From positions 1,749,501-1,813,500 of the forward strand of contig NZ_CP038271.1 in NCBI RefSeq assembly GCF_004571195.1: a stretch of 64,000 nucleotides of DNA, given 5' to 3'. The stretch comes from Legionella geestiana. GTDB taxonomy: Bacteria > Pseudomonadota > Gammaproteobacteria > Legionellales > Legionellaceae. The notes under the pieces were generated by a model that saw only the letters and a program-made list of their open reading frames with translations, ran no database searches and was not told where the DNA came from. Within the stretch, counting starts at the first letter, position 1. Each line of letters opens with the position of its first letter. This document shows positions 7,039 to 16,924 of this stretch, piece after piece. Both the position numbers and the translations under genes were made by a program.

Positions 7039-10000
7039 TTACCTCGTATGTAAGTCCTGTAATCGGGTCACTGTCTCGCGGTCTTCGTACTTCATGGCAA
7101 GGCAGGCTGCCTCAGCACCCGAGAGAGTCGTAGTATAACTAACCTTGTGCTGCAATGCATTGCGCCTGATGGCGAATGAGTCGGCGATCGCCTGCTTGCC
7201 TTCTGTTGTGTTAACGATAAAGTCGATGTCATTGTTTTTCAGGTAATCAAGTACGTGCGGTCGACCTTCGGCGACTTTAAAGACACGTGTGCATTCAATG
7301 CCGGCCGCCTGAAGAACGCGCGCCGTTCCTGAAGTCGCAATGATTTCAAAACCAAGTGCCAGCAGGCGTTTGGCAATCTCACCAACGCGCGCCTTATCGG
7401 CATCGCGTACCGACACAAACGCCCGTCTGCGCCTTGCAATATGCGACCCCGCTCCGCGCTGTGCTTTGGCAAAGGCTTGACCAAAACGGCTGGCAATGCC
7501 CATGACTTCACCGGTTGATTTCATTTCCGGCCCAAGAATCGAGTCTACACCGGCAAATTTAATGAAGGGAAACACCGGCAATTTGACGGAATAAAAGTCT
7601 GGCATGGGTTGCTGCAGATGCGGCAAAAGGTCACGCAGGCGCTCACCCGTCATGCAGCGCGCTCCGAGTTTGGCAAGGGGAATGCCAGTGGCTTTTGAGA
7701 CAAACGGAATGGTGCGCGATGCACGCGGATTGACTTCAAGCACGTAAATATCATCCGCCTGGATGGCAAACTGCGCATTGATAAGTCCCACTACCCCGAG
7801 TTTCTGCGCCATCTGACGCAGCTGCTTCCCAAGATCCTGCTGCACCACAACACTTAAACTGAATGGGGGCAGGGTGCAGGCGGAATCACCGGAGTGAATA
7901 CCGGCCTGCTCGATATGTTCCATAATGCCGCCGATGAGAATGTCTTCCCCGTCACACACGGCATCAATGTCCACCTCAATGGCATCGCCCAGAAATTTGT
8001 CGAGCAGCACCGGAGAGTCGTTGGACACCGCTACGGCGTGATGCAGGTAATGGCGCAAATCCGATTCCTGATGCACCACTTCCATGGCTCGGCCGCCAAG
8101 AACGTAAGAAGGGCGTACTACAAGCGGGTAGCCAATCTTACGGGCAAGTGCCATGGCTTCTTCTTCGCTGCGAACGGTGCCGTTTGCCGGCTGATGCAGG
8201 TTAAGCGCCTGAACCAGCTGCTGAAAACGCTCACGGTCTTCTGCCATGTCGATGGCATCGGGCGTGGTACCGATAATCGGCACGCCATTGGCTTCCAGCG
8301 CCCGGGCGAGCTTTAACGGTGTCTGGCCGCCATAGTGCACGATGACGCCCGCCGGTTTTTCGATGGCGGCAATAGCGAGAACATCTTCAAGGGTTACCGG
8401 TTCAAAGTAGAGCCGGTCTGCGGTGTCAAAATCCGTGGAAACGGTTTCCGGGTTACAGTTAACCATAATGGTCTGAAAACCTGCTTCGCGCAGTGCCATG
8501 GCCGCGTGGACGCAGCAGTAGTCGAATTCAATCCCCTGACCAATGCGGTTGGGGCCGCCGCCGAGAATCATGATTTTTTTGGCATTCGTATCCGGGCGCG
8601 CTTCACAGGCGCTTTGCCAGGTGGAATAGAGGTAGGCGGTTTCTGAAGGAAATTCACCGGCGCAGGAGTCGATTCGCTTATAGACCGGGGTGACTCCCGC
8701 CTTCAGGCGATATTCACGCACGGCTGTCTCGTGAATGCCAAGAATCCGCGCGAGGCACGCATCGGAAAAACCGCGGGATTTGAGTGCATGCAGCCTGCCG
8801 GCATCGAGTGTTTCAAGACGCTCGCCGGCAAGCTGTTGCTCCATGCGCACCAGTGCTTCAATCTGTGCGAGGAACCACGGGTCAATGCGGGATTCCTCGT
8901 GAATGGTTTTTAGGTCAAAGCCCAGACGGAAGGCATCGGCAATATACCAGAGCCGGTCCGGTGTTGGTTCATGCAGCCGCCCGCGCAGCAGGCTTAAGTC
9001 ATCCGCCGGGTCAAAAAGTGGGTCAAGTCCGCTGCGCCCGATTTCAAGGCTGCGGATGGCTTTTTGCAGCGATTCCTGAAAATTTGAGCCCATCGCCATG
9101 ACCTCGCCCACCGACTTCATCTGAGTCGTGAGGGTGTTTGGGGTCTGCGGAAACTTGTCAAAGTTAAAGCGCGGGATTTTCGTGACAACGTAATCAATGC
9201 TCGGCTCAAAAGCCGCCGGAATGGTGCCGCCGGTAATTTCATTGGCCAGTTCATCGAGCGTGTAGCCAACCGCCAGTTTGGCCGCAACGCGCGCGATGGG
9301 AAAACCGGTGGCCTTGGAGGCAAGAGCGGAACTGCGTGACACGCGCGGGTTCATCTCCACAATGAGCATGCGACCGTCTTCAGGATTGACCGCAAACTGC
9401 ACGTTGGAGCCACCGGTTTCGACACCTACCGCACGCAACACGCGAATCGCGGCATCGCGCATGCGCTGATATTCTTTGTCGGTGAGGGTCTGAGCGGGAG
9501 CAACGGTGATGGAATCGCCGGTATGCACACCCATGGGGTCGAGGTTTTCGATGGTGCAGACGATAATGCAGTTATCGTTTTTATCGCGCACGACTTCCAT
9601 TTCAAACTCTTTCCAGCCGAGCACGGATTCATCAATCAAGAGCTCGCGGGTGGGGGAGAGGTCGAGGCCGCGGGTGCAGATTTCTTCAAATTCTTCGCGA
9701 TTATATGCAATCCCGCCACCGCTTCCGCCCATGGTGAATGACGGACGGATAATGGCCGGGAACCCAAGCTGAGCCTGAACCTGAAAGGCTTCTTCAAGGC
9801 TGTGTGCAATGGCTGAGCGCGGCATCTCAAGCCCAATGCCTTTCATCAGGAGGCGAAATTTTTCGCGGTCTTCGGCGCGGTCAATCGCTTCGCGCGTGGC
9901 TCCTATCATCTCTACGCCAAAACGCTCCAGCACGCCCTCGCGCACCAGGTCAAGTGCGCAGTTAAGCGCGGTCTGCCCGCCCATCGTGGGCAAGAGCGCA

Positions 10001-10251
10001 TCGGGGCGTTCTTTCTCGATGATGCGCGCGACTTCCTGCCACTGGATGGGTTCGATATAGGTCGCGTCCGCAAGCTCCGGGTCGGTCATGATGGTGGCGG
10101 GGTTGGAGTTGACGAGTATGACGCGGTAACCTTCTTCTTTCAGGGCACGCACCGCCTGAGTGCCCGAATAATCAAATTCACACGCCTGCCCAATGACAAT
10201 GGGGCCTGCGCCAAGCAGGAGAATGGAGCGAAGGTCGGTTCGTTTTGGCAT
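7039..10251 (-). CDS. carB: Carbamoyl-phosphate synthase large subunit
   Basis: A protein of about 1070 residues, normal for CarB. It makes carbamoyl phosphate from bicarbonate, ammonia and two ATP for pyrimidine and arginine synthesis. The N-terminus is [20 protein letters not shown], with the first ATP-grasp domain. The second half repeats the fold ([19 protein letters not shown]), followed by the C-terminal MGS-like allosteric domain. ATG at 10251 is preferred over the in-frame GTG at 10260. carA is not upstream as it is in many relatives; a glutamate-synthase-like gene lies there instead. Confidence 0.97.
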   Translation of the reverse strand: MPKRTDLRSILLLGAGPIVIGQACEFDYSGTQAVRALKEEGYRVILVNSNPATIMTDPELADATYIEPIQWQEVARIIEKERPDALLPTMGGQTALNCALDLVREGVLERFGVEMIGATREAIDRAEDREKFRLLMKGIGLEMPRSAIAHSLEEAFQVQAQLGFPAIIRPSFTMGGSGGGIAYNREEFEEICTRGLDLSPTRELLIDESVLGWKEFEMEVVRDKNDNCIIVCTIENLDPMGVHTGDSITVAPAQTLTDKEYQRMRDAAIRVLRAVGVETGGSNVQFAVNPEDGRMLIVEMNPRVSRSSALASKATGFPIARVAAKLAVGYTLDELANEITGGTIPAAFEPSIDYVVTKIPRFNFDKFPQTPNTLTTQMKSVGEVMAMGSNFQESLQKAIRSLEIGRSGLDPLFDPADDLSLLRGRLHEPTPDRLWYIADAFRLGFDLKTIHEESRIDPWFLAQIEALVRMEQQLAGERLETLDAGRLHALKSRGFSDACLARILGIHETAVREYRLKAGVTPVYKRIDSCAGEFPSETAYLYSTWQSACEARPDTNAKKIMILGGGPNRIGQGIEFDYCCVHAAMALREAGFQTIMVNCNPETVSTDFDTADRLYFEPVTLEDVLAIAAIEKPAGVIVHYGGQTPLKLARALEANGVPIIGTTPDAIDMAEDRERFQQLVQALNLHQPANGTVRSEEEAMALARKIGYPLVVRPSYVLGGRAMEVVHQESDLRHYLHHAVAVSNDSPVLLDKFLGDAIEVDIDAVCDGEDILIGGIMEHIEQAGIHSGDSACTLPPFSLSVVVQQDLGKQLRQMAQKLGVVGLINAQFAIQADDIYVLEVNPRASRTIPFVSKATGIPLAKLGARCMTGERLRDLLPHLQQPMPDFYSVKLPVFPFIKFAGVDSILGPEMKSTGEVMGIASRFGQAFAKAQRGAGSHIARRRRAFVSVRDADKARVGEIAKRLLALGFEIIATSGTARVLQAAGIECTRVFKVAEGRPHVLDYLKNNDIDFIVNTTEGKQAIADSFAIRRNALQHKVSYTTTLSGAEAACLAMKYEDRETVTRLQDLHTR

Positions 10252-10313
10252 GGTGGTCACTTTGGGTGAGAGTGGCCTATTCTAGCGCATTCCACCGAAA
10301 CATCCAGTCCCTG

Positions 10314-11840
10314 TTAAAGATATTCCGGCAGGGGTTTTTGTTCCGGGAACAGAGCAGCAAGCGAGATGGAGTAACCGTTCTCACGCACAATGCGCGCATG
10401 TTCGCGCCGAAGCTGACGTGGCTCATCCACCCCGCAGGAGTGGCAGATTATCATCACTTCGCTGGCCATGTTAGTGGCGTAGTGATAAACACGCTCAGCC
10501 TTGTCGGCCACCACAAGACCACGCTGCAGGCGCGGATTGTGTGTGGTGATACCGGTGGGACAGGTGTTATTGTGGCATTTCATCGACTGTACGCAGCCAA
10601 GCGCGAGCATGAAACCACGGGCAGAATTAATAAAATCCGCTCCGGCACAAAGCGCCCAGACCACCTCTGCGGGCGTGATAAGTTTGCCGCTTGCTATCAC
10701 ACGTATGCGCTTTCGCAGATTATAAAGCGTGAGGATGTCGACAAGCTTTGGCAGGGATTCATCAATTGGAATGCCGACGTAATCCATCAGTCCCTGCGGA
10801 GAAGCTCCGGTACCGCCATCGGCACTGTCAAGGGTGATGAAATCAGGTGCCTGTTCAAGGCCGCGGGCATGAATGGCCTGGCAGAGCGTGTGCAGCCATT
10901 CGTAGCTGCCGAGTACGAACTTGCAGCCCACAGGTTTACCCGTGACGGTGCGGATGTGGTGCATGACATCGAGCAGTTCGTCAACGTTACTGATATCCGT
11001 GTGACGATTGGGGCTGATGGAATCAAGATGCGGCGGAATGCCGCGAATCTCGGCAATTTCCTCAGTCACTTTGACGCCTGGAAGAATGCCCCCCTTGCCG
11101 GGTTTCGCGCCCTGGCTGAGCTTCACTTCAAACATCTTCACGTTTTCAAGGGCGGCGAGCTCACGCAGCCGTTCATCACAGAGATGCCCCTTTTCATCCC
11201 GCACGCCGTATTTGGCCGTCCCAATCTGTACCACAAGGTCGCATCCCGATTCCAGATGATACGGCGCGACCCCTCCCTCACCGGTATTGAGCCAGCATCC
11301 GGCTTTCAGCGCGCCACGCCCAAGAGCGAGAATCGCGGGCTTTGATATTGAGCCATAACTCATGGCCGAAATGTTAAAGAGATGATTGGAAATGTAGGGA
11401 TGCCTGCATCCGGCACCAATGACGACAGGCTCAATGCTGACATGCTCGGTTCCAAGCGGCGGAAAGGGTGCGTTCACAAAATACACGGTACCGACCTGCT
11501 GCAGGGGGCGGGTGGAACCAAAGCCGATGGTGGTATCAACGTTCTTGGCGGCTCGATAGACCCAGGCGCGGTCGGCGCGGTTAAACGGCAGTTCTTCACG
11601 GTCTTGCGCAAAATATTGTCGGATAAACTGACTTAAAAATTCAAAAAAATACCGAAAATGACCGATAACCGGATAATTGCGCAGAATGGCGTGTTCTTTC
11701 TGATTTCGGTCCCACAGATACAGCGTCAGCAGCAGAACGCCCGCACAAAAAACAACCATCATCACAAGGAATTCGTTGATTTCAATGGCATGCAGCAGGA
11801 TGTTATCCTGACGGGTAAGGGTGATGGTCTGGGAGGCCAT
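10314..11840 (-). CDS. FMN-binding glutamate-synthase-family protein
   Basis: A 508-residue protein with one N-terminal membrane segment (around residues 15-40) and a glutamate synthase central/FMN domain. Diagnostic segments are SYGSISKPAILALGRGA, LSQGAKPGKGGILPG, DSADGGTGASP and the cysteine cluster CVQSMKCHNNTCPTG, which in GltB binds a 3Fe-4S cluster. It lacks the GltB glutaminase domain, so it is a stand-alone FMN domain protein whose exact reaction is unknown. The start at 11840 has AAAGGA 8 bases upstream; longer in-frame starts run into the mobile repeat at 11876-12037. It ends 62 bases before carB. Confidence 0.88.
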   Translation of the reverse strand: MASQTITLTRQDNILLHAIEINEFLVMMVVFCAGVLLLTLYLWDRNQKEHAILRNYPVIGHFRYFFEFLSQFIRQYFAQDREELPFNRADRAWVYRAAKNVDTTIGFGSTRPLQQVGTVYFVNAPFPPLGTEHVSIEPVVIGAGCRHPYISNHLFNISAMSYGSISKPAILALGRGALKAGCWLNTGEGGVAPYHLESGCDLVVQIGTAKYGVRDEKGHLCDERLRELAALENVKMFEVKLSQGAKPGKGGILPGVKVTEEIAEIRGIPPHLDSISPNRHTDISNVDELLDVMHHIRTVTGKPVGCKFVLGSYEWLHTLCQAIHARGLEQAPDFITLDSADGGTGASPQGLMDYVGIPIDESLPKLVDILTLYNLRKRIRVIASGKLITPAEVVWALCAGADFINSARGFMLALGCVQSMKCHNNTCPTGITTHNPRLQRGLVVADKAERVYHYATNMASEVMIICHSCGVDEPRQLRREHARIVRENGYSISLAALFPEQKPLPEYL

Positions 11841-11875
11841 GAGTACGATTCCTTTAGGATAGTTTGATTGTAACC

Positions 11876-12037
11876 ATTCACCATGTTCACCGAAAAGCCA
11901 TATTTGGCGCATCTTGTACGAACGCATTACAAAAAACTGCTCACATACCGGTGTATGCTGCGCTTTTTTTGTAATGCGTTCGTACAACCTGCACTCAAAT
12001 CTGACTTTTCCCCTAAAGCATTCAAAATGTGGTGAAT
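11876..12037 (+). repeat. 162-bp hairpin-bearing miniature element, copy 1
   Basis: The element is bounded by short inverted ends (ATTCACCA and TGGTGAAT). Its centre is a long perfect inverted repeat with 23-base arms (TTGTACGAACGCATTACAAA... at 11914-11936 and its complement at 11965-11987), separated by 28 bases. A copy of the same length lies inverted at 28392-28553, a copy without the central hairpin at 16352-16440, and a fragment at 36742-36783. It has no coding capacity and sits 35 bases upstream of the glutamate-synthase-like gene, so it could influence its expression. It explains most of the 326-base gap between that gene and yqgE. Confidence 0.85.
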
Positions 12038-12166
12038 AGATACGTATGATTGTTATAAATCGCGAAGCACACGCCGTCAATCGCTCCTTACTGGCTAATA
12101 TGCTGGCCGTGTACTAATATATGAACAATCAGATGTATGAAAATACACAATAAGGGAGCCATGGCA

Positions 12167-12724
12167 ATGAACGCATCCTTTGCAAACCACCTCCTGATTG
12201 CCATGCCCTCAATGACTGACCCGAATTTTCGCCAGACCGTTATTTATGTGTGCGAACATAACGAACAGGGTGCGGTCGGCTTGATTATCAACAGACCAAT
12301 GGAATATCCGCTCAGCATGGTATTTGAACAGCTTAACATTGAGTCTACGCAAGAGGAAAGTAAGGCCATGCCGCTGCTTTTCGGCGGTCCGGTGCAGCCT
12401 GAGCGTGGTTTTGTGATTCACCGCCCCTTTGGAGGCTGGCGCTCAAGCCTTGCCGTGGCCGATGACGTGACAGTCACGACATCCAACGATATTATTCGCG
12501 CCATAGCTGCCAATAATGGTCCTGAGGATGTGCTCGTGACCCTCGGTTATGCCGGGTGGGGCGAGGGGCAGCTTGAACAGGAAGTGCGGGATAATGCATG
12601 GCTGGTATGCCCCTACAGTCCAGACCTTCTTTACAAGGTGCCTTTTGAAGAACGCTGGGCCTTTGCGGCACGTTCCATTGGCGTACAGATGGACCGCTTA
12701 TCCTCTGGTGGCGGTAACGCCTGA
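12167..12724 (+). CDS. yqgE: YqgE/AlgH family protein
   Basis: A 185-residue protein of the UPF0301 (YqgE/AlgH) family, whose biochemical role is not settled. Typical motifs are NHLLIAMPSMTDPNF, VGLIINRPM, FGGPVQPERGFV and VTLGYAGWGEGQLEQEV. An AAGGGAG 8 bases upstream favours the ATG at 12167 over the ATG at 12161. The gene is followed 44 bases later by ruvX, the usual yqgE-ruvX pairing, and then by pyrB, so the three probably form one operon. Confidence 0.93.
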   Translation: MNASFANHLLIAMPSMTDPNFRQTVIYVCEHNEQGAVGLIINRPMEYPLSMVFEQLNIESTQEESKAMPLLFGGPVQPERGFVIHRPFGGWRSSLAVADDVTVTTSNDIIRAIAANNGPEDVLVTLGYAGWGEGQLEQEVRDNAWLVCPYSPDLLYKVPFEERWAFAARSIGVQMDRLSSGGGNA

Positions 12725-12768
12725 CAGGTTTTCATCCAAAATAATGGCGTTAACGGGAGGCGTTTTCA

Positions 12769-13191
12769 GTGCAGCGTGAAGGAATGTATATCGGTTTTGA
12801 TTTTGGGTTTCGCCGCATCGGAGTGGCGGTGGGGCAGCGGCTTACGGCCAGCGCGTCCCCGTTGCAGGTGCTTGCTGCGCGAGAGGGCGTGCCGGACTGG
12901 TCAGCGGTGGATGCGCTGGTAAAAAACTGGCAGCCTTTAGCATTTGTTGTCGGTCTGCCGACCTGCATTGATGGCCGTGAACAATACACAACCTCCGCCG
13001 CCCGCCATTTTGCCCGCGAACTGCGCCGCCGTTTTGGTAAAGAAGCCCACCTTGTCGATGAACGCCTGACCACGGTTGAAGCGCGCGCCCGATTGTTTGA
13101 AGAGGGCGGTTACCGTAAAATCCGCAAAACTGACGTTGACAGCCATGCCGCATGCCTGATTCTTGAGCAGTGGCTGCAACACGCACCGTGA
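12769..13191 (+). CDS. ruvX: Putative Holliday-junction-type nuclease YqgF/RuvX
   Basis: A 140-residue RNase-H-like protein of the YqgF family, implicated in processing of the 16S rRNA precursor. The N-terminus MYIGFDFGFRRIGVAVG holds the first catalytic Asp. FVVGLPTCIDG and VDERLTTVEA hold the middle motifs, and DSHAACLILEQWL the C-terminal one. It starts with GTG at 12769, with GGGAGG 8 bases upstream. It is followed by pyrB after 6 bases. Confidence 0.93.
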   Translation: MQREGMYIGFDFGFRRIGVAVGQRLTASASPLQVLAAREGVPDWSAVDALVKNWQPLAFVVGLPTCIDGREQYTTSAARHFARELRRRFGKEAHLVDERLTTVEARARLFEEGGYRKIRKTDVDSHAACLILEQWLQHAP

Positions 13192-13197
13192 GGCATC

Positions 13198-14094
13198 ATG
13201 CACCATTTTCTTGACCCCGCCGACTGCAGCCATGATGCGCTGCTGGGCCTTCTTGAGCGCGCACAGCGCTTTAAATCCCATCCCGCAGACTGGCCGAGGT
13301 TTCAGAACGCATCGCTCGCAACGCTTTTCTGGGAACCGAGTACCCGCACACGCATAAGCTTTGAGCGTGCGGCGCAGCGTCTTAGCATGCCGGTTGTCAA
13401 TCTGGACGTGTCGCACTCGTCAGAAACCAAGGGCGAGAGCCTTGAGGACACCGTGCGCACGCTTGCTGCCATGGGGATTGATATCCTTGTCGTGCGTCAC
13501 CGCGAGGCAGGCGTGCCGGCGGCACTTGCGCGCGCAGTGCCCGCTCACACACACCTCATCAACGCCGGGGATGGCACGCACGCTCATCCCAGTCAGGCGA
13601 TGCTTGATTTCATGACGATTCGTGAAGAAAAGCCGGTATTTTCGGCGCTTAAAATTGCCATTGTCGGCAATATTCGACACTCTCGGGTGGCGCACTCCTT
13701 CATGCAGGCGGCCAGCATCCTCGGTGTTGGCGAGCTGGTACTGGTCGCACCGCACGTCTGGCAGCCAACTTCGCCGGTCTGTGGCCGTGTGACGGATTCT
13801 CTCATGGACGGACTTCAGGATGCGGATGTCGTCATTGCCCTTCGCGTGCAGCGCGAGCGTCTGCAGGCGCATGAACACCTGCACCTTGAGGCCTATCGCC
13901 GTGATTATGCGATTACAGAGGCGCATTTGCAGGCAGCAAAACCCGATGTGATAGTTTTGCATCCGGGGCCTGTGAATCGCGGTGTAGAAATTGACGATGA
14001 GGTCGCCGATGGCCCGCGCTCACGCATCCTGACGCAGGTCAGCAACGGGGTGTTCATGCGCATGGCCATTATTGACGCGCTACTGTCGCACTGA
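13198..14094 (+). CDS. pyrB: Aspartate carbamoyltransferase catalytic subunit
   Basis: A 298-residue enzyme that joins carbamoyl phosphate to aspartate in pyrimidine synthesis. Signature motifs are STRTRISFE (carbamoyl-phosphate binding), HRE (in VVRHREAG), DGTHAHPSQAMLDF and VLHPGPVNRG. The length matches the short form of the enzyme. No pyrI regulatory subunit follows. The 3' end overlaps the convergent comM gene by 15 bases. The ruvX-pyrB linkage is common in Legionella and Pseudomonas relatives. Confidence 0.96.
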   Translation: MHHFLDPADCSHDALLGLLERAQRFKSHPADWPRFQNASLATLFWEPSTRTRISFERAAQRLSMPVVNLDVSHSSETKGESLEDTVRTLAAMGIDILVVRHREAGVPAALARAVPAHTHLINAGDGTHAHPSQAMLDFMTIREEKPVFSALKIAIVGNIRHSRVAHSFMQAASILGVGELVLVAPHVWQPTSPVCGRVTDSLMDGLQDADVVIALRVQRERLQAHEHLHLEAYRRDYAITEAHLQAAKPDVIVLHPGPVNRGVEIDDEVADGPRSRILTQVSNGVFMRMAIIDALLSH

Positions 14095-15603
14095 GGGGCG
14101 CAGATTGTCACGAAAGGTCAGCGCCTGCTGAAGGGCGGATACGGAAACCGCCGCTTCTTCCTTTTTATCGGCAATCGTACGCGCCACCTTCAGCAGGCGG
14201 TGAAAACTGCGTGCAGAGAGCTTTAAGCGCTCCATCGCCTGCGCCACAAACGTTCGCCCGGCCTCATCGAGTGCGCACACGCTTTCACATTCAGCAGGCC
14301 CCAGGGCCGCGTTGAGGCATCCCTGGCGCGTAAACTGCACCCTCTGCAACGCTTCGACCTGCTCTCGAATACGCGGGCTTTCCCGCACGCTCTCGGGCTT
14401 TGATGCCGTCAGGAGTTCCAGCTTGACCGGTTGAATGGCCAGATGCATGTCGATGCGATCCATCAGAGGTGCTGAGAGCCTGCTGAAATAGCGGGTGATT
14501 TTATCGGGCGGGCATACGCAGGTGGCATTGGGGTTGCCCCATTGACCGCACGGGCAGGGATTCATCGCCGCTACCAGTTGAAAGCGCGCGGGGAATTCAG
14601 CCGTGGCCGCGGCACGTGAAATATGTACGGTGCCAGACTCAAGCGGCTCGCGCAGGGTTTCCAGCACCTGTTTATGAAATTCCGGCAATTCATCCAGAAA
14701 CAGCACGCCATGGTGCGCGAGTGAAATCTCGCCAGGTTTTGGGGGATTACCGCCGCCGACCATGGCAACGGCCGATGCAGTATGGTGAGGGGCGCGAAAC
14801 GGTGGCTCACGCCAGCGGGAATAATCGAGCGGACGGCCATGAACGGAGCGGATGGCCGCGCATTCAAGCGCCCGCGTTTCATCAAGCCATGGCAGGAGGG
14901 TGCTGAAGCGGCGTGCCAGCATGGTTTTACCGCTGCCAGGCGTGCCGCTCATGAGCACACTGTGTCCACCGGCTGCGGCAATTTCGAGCGCATATTTGGC
15001 GTGCTGCTGGCCTTTCACATCCGACCAGTCAGGCGCGCCTTCGTCAATTGCCGGCGCGGCCTGTCGGGGCAGAGGGGCAGGTTCTGCGTCCCCGCACAAA
15101 AAGGCGCATACTTCGCGCAGGGAACCCGCGGCTGATACGCCGCCTGTATCCGCAAGCCCCGCTTCCGCGCCATTTTCGTGAGCGATAATCAGATGCCGAC
15201 CGTCCTGTTTTGCTGCAATGACCGCAGGCAGAATACCAGGCACTCCTCGAAGGTTGCCGCTTAAGGCCAGCTCGCCAATAAATTCATAATCGCCAAGGCA
15301 GCCCGGCGGTATCTGGCCGGAGGCGGCAAGTATGCCGATGGCAATCGGCAGATCAAAACCGCTGCCGGTTTTGGGGAGGTCGGCAGGTGCCAGATTAACG
15401 GTAATATGGCGCCACGGAAATTCAAATTGACTGTTCTGGATGGCGCTTCTGACCCGGTCGCGGCTTTCGCGCACCGCCGTTTCCGGCAGGCCGACAATGG
15501 TAAAAGCGGGCAGGCCGGGTGAAATATGCACTTCTACCGAAACGGTTTTAGCCTGCATGCCGATAATGCTGCGTGTGAAACTGAACGCAAGGTGCGATGT
15601 CAT
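14080..15603 (-). CDS. comM: ComM/YifB AAA+ helicase
   Basis: A 507-residue protein of the Mg-chelatase-like YifB/ComM family. ComM is a hexameric branch-migration helicase that helps integrate DNA during natural transformation. The N-terminal Lon-like domain reads HISPGLPAFTIVGLPETAV. The AAA+ core has a Walker A (SGTPGSGKTMLARR) and Walker B (GVLFLDELPEF), and a CPCGQWGNP cysteine motif follows. The C-terminal Mg-chelatase domain ends near LTFRDN. It is downstream of ubiK on the same strand and convergent with pyrB. Confidence 0.95.
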   Translation of the reverse strand: MTSHLAFSFTRSIIGMQAKTVSVEVHISPGLPAFTIVGLPETAVRESRDRVRSAIQNSQFEFPWRHITVNLAPADLPKTGSGFDLPIAIGILAASGQIPPGCLGDYEFIGELALSGNLRGVPGILPAVIAAKQDGRHLIIAHENGAEAGLADTGGVSAAGSLREVCAFLCGDAEPAPLPRQAAPAIDEGAPDWSDVKGQQHAKYALEIAAAGGHSVLMSGTPGSGKTMLARRFSTLLPWLDETRALECAAIRSVHGRPLDYSRWREPPFRAPHHTASAVAMVGGGNPPKPGEISLAHHGVLFLDELPEFHKQVLETLREPLESGTVHISRAAATAEFPARFQLVAAMNPCPCGQWGNPNATCVCPPDKITRYFSRLSAPLMDRIDMHLAIQPVKLELLTASKPESVRESPRIREQVEALQRVQFTRQGCLNAALGPAECESVCALDEAGRTFVAQAMERLKLSARSFHRLLKVARTIADKKEEAAVSVSALQQALTFRDNLRPSVRQ

Positions 15604-15644
15604 GGTACTGCCTTCCCTGAGGTTGGATATGCATCGAGTGCGCC

Positions 15645-15887
15645 TTACTTTTCCTGTTCAAGCGCCTCGACCTGGGCCTGCAATTGTTCCACTTTTTCAC
15701 GGGTTTTAGCAAGTACGCGGGTTTGCACGTCAAATTCTTCTCGGGTTACGAGGTCGAAATGTGCAAATGCGGCCTGCAAAATTTCGCGAAACTGCTGTTG
15801 AAGCCCGGATTCAAGATTCTGTACACTCGCAGGCAGGATGGCGAAGAGTTTTTGCGTGATTTCGTCAAGGGGAAGCGCTTTGGTCAT
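15645..15887 (-). CDS. ubiK: Ubiquinone biosynthesis accessory factor UbiK (YqiC)
   Basis: An 80-residue protein of the membrane-fusogenic YqiC/UbiK family, which supports the soluble Coq complex in ubiquinone synthesis. The N-terminal amphipathic part (ITQKLFAILPASVQNLESGL) is followed by LVTREEFDVQTRVLAKTREK and a C-terminal coiled coil. This layout and size are typical. It precedes comM by 41 bases. A 60-bp inverted-repeat element lies just upstream, between it and the divergent PII gene. Confidence 0.9.
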   Translation of the reverse strand: MTKALPLDEITQKLFAILPASVQNLESGLQQQFREILQAAFAHFDLVTREEFDVQTRVLAKTREKVEQLQAQVEALEQEK

Positions 15888-15911
15888 GGTTTTCTCCGTA
15901 GAATGCGTTTA

Positions 15912-15971
15912 GGGGCTGTTGACATTTGGTGGCGTGCTTTGCAGCCGTGTCATCAAATGTCAACAGACCCC
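15912..15971. repeat. 60-bp deletion derivative of the TA-flanked miniature element
   Basis: An inverted repeat with ends GGGGCTGTTGACATTTGGTG and the near complement. It is clearly related to the two 160-bp elements at 44468-44627 and 45319-45478 (ends GGGTCTGTTGACA) but has lost about 100 central bases. The remaining centre (TTTGCAGCCGTGTCA) is identical to one inner flank of the longer copies. It lies between the divergent ubiK and PII genes, so it is not a terminator. Confidence 0.8.
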
Positions 15972-15990
15972 AGTGCGCAGCATAGCATAA

Positions 15991-16347
<357 letters not shown>

Positions 16348-16351
16348 CCCT

Positions 16352-16440
16352 TCATCACACTACCCGAAAAGCCATATTTGGCGCACAACCTGCACTCAAA
16401 TCTGACTTTTATCCTTAAGTATTAAAACTAAGGTGACATA
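16352..16440 (+). repeat. Hairpin-less copy of the 162-bp element (copy 3)
   Basis: This 89-base stretch matches the two outer flanks of copy 1 (CGAAAAGCCATATTTGGCGC and CAACCTGCACTCAAATCTGA). The central inverted-repeat hairpin and its spacer are missing exactly between GGCGCA and CAACCTG. Its ends (TCATCACA and AGGTGACA) are degenerate forms of the terminal inverted repeat. It lies between the convergent ends of the PII gene and the EVE gene. Confidence 0.8.
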
Positions 16441-16450
16441 GATAGCCGGG

Positions 16451-16924
16451 CTAAAAGTGTTTTGCGAGCACCGTGGTAATAAAGTGCCACTCTGCGTCAC
16501 TCACAGGTGAAACCGACAGGCGATTGCCTTTACGCACAACGGCCATGTTCTGAAGCTCCGGGTACTGACGAAGGGCATCGAGTGAAATAATCTGGCCAAA
16601 CTTTTCGCGAAACTGAATGTCAACCATAAACCAGCGCGGTTTATCCGGCGTGCTGGCGGGGTCTGGGTGTTCGCTGGTCGGGTCGAAAGCGGTGTAATCG
16701 GGATACGCCTCGCTCGTAACTTCTGCCCGGCCGACAATGCCTGGAGGCGTGCAGTTGGAGTGGTAAAAAAGAATGCCATCGCCCGGGCGCATGGCATCGC
16801 GCATGAAATTACGCGCCTGGTAATTACGCACGCCATCCCAGGGCGAGGTCTGGTTGGGGGCGTTTTTTAAATCATCAATGCTGAAACAGTCGGGTTCAGA
16901 TTTCATCAGCCAGTAACGGGTCAT
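16451..16924 (-). CDS. EVE-domain protein
   Basis: A 157-residue protein made up of a single EVE domain, a PUA-like fold thought to bind modified nucleotides. Recognisable segments are RYWLMKSEPDCFSIDDL, WDGVRNYQARNFMRD, GDGILFYHSN and PGIVGRAEV. The chosen ATG at 16924 has GGAG 6 bases upstream and overlaps the stop codon of the preceding gene (ATGA), so the two are translationally coupled. Its biological substrate is unknown. Confidence 0.93.
   Translation of the reverse strand: MTRYWLMKSEPDCFSIDDLKNAPNQTSPWDGVRNYQARNFMRDAMRPGDGILFYHSNCTPPGIVGRAEVTSEAYPDYTAFDPTSEHPDPASTPDKPRWFMVDIQFREKFGQIISLDALRQYPELQNMAVVRKGNRLSVSPVSDAEWHFITTVLAKHF

Noticed and set aside
10245..11345. Long plus-strand open frame of 366 codons
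   Set aside because: It is antisense to the glutamate-synthase-like gene, whose FMN domain and cysteine motifs are clearly conserved on the minus strand.
15912..15971. Rho-independent terminator
   Set aside because: It lies between the starts of two divergent genes, lacks a T-run, and matches the ends of a mobile miniature element.
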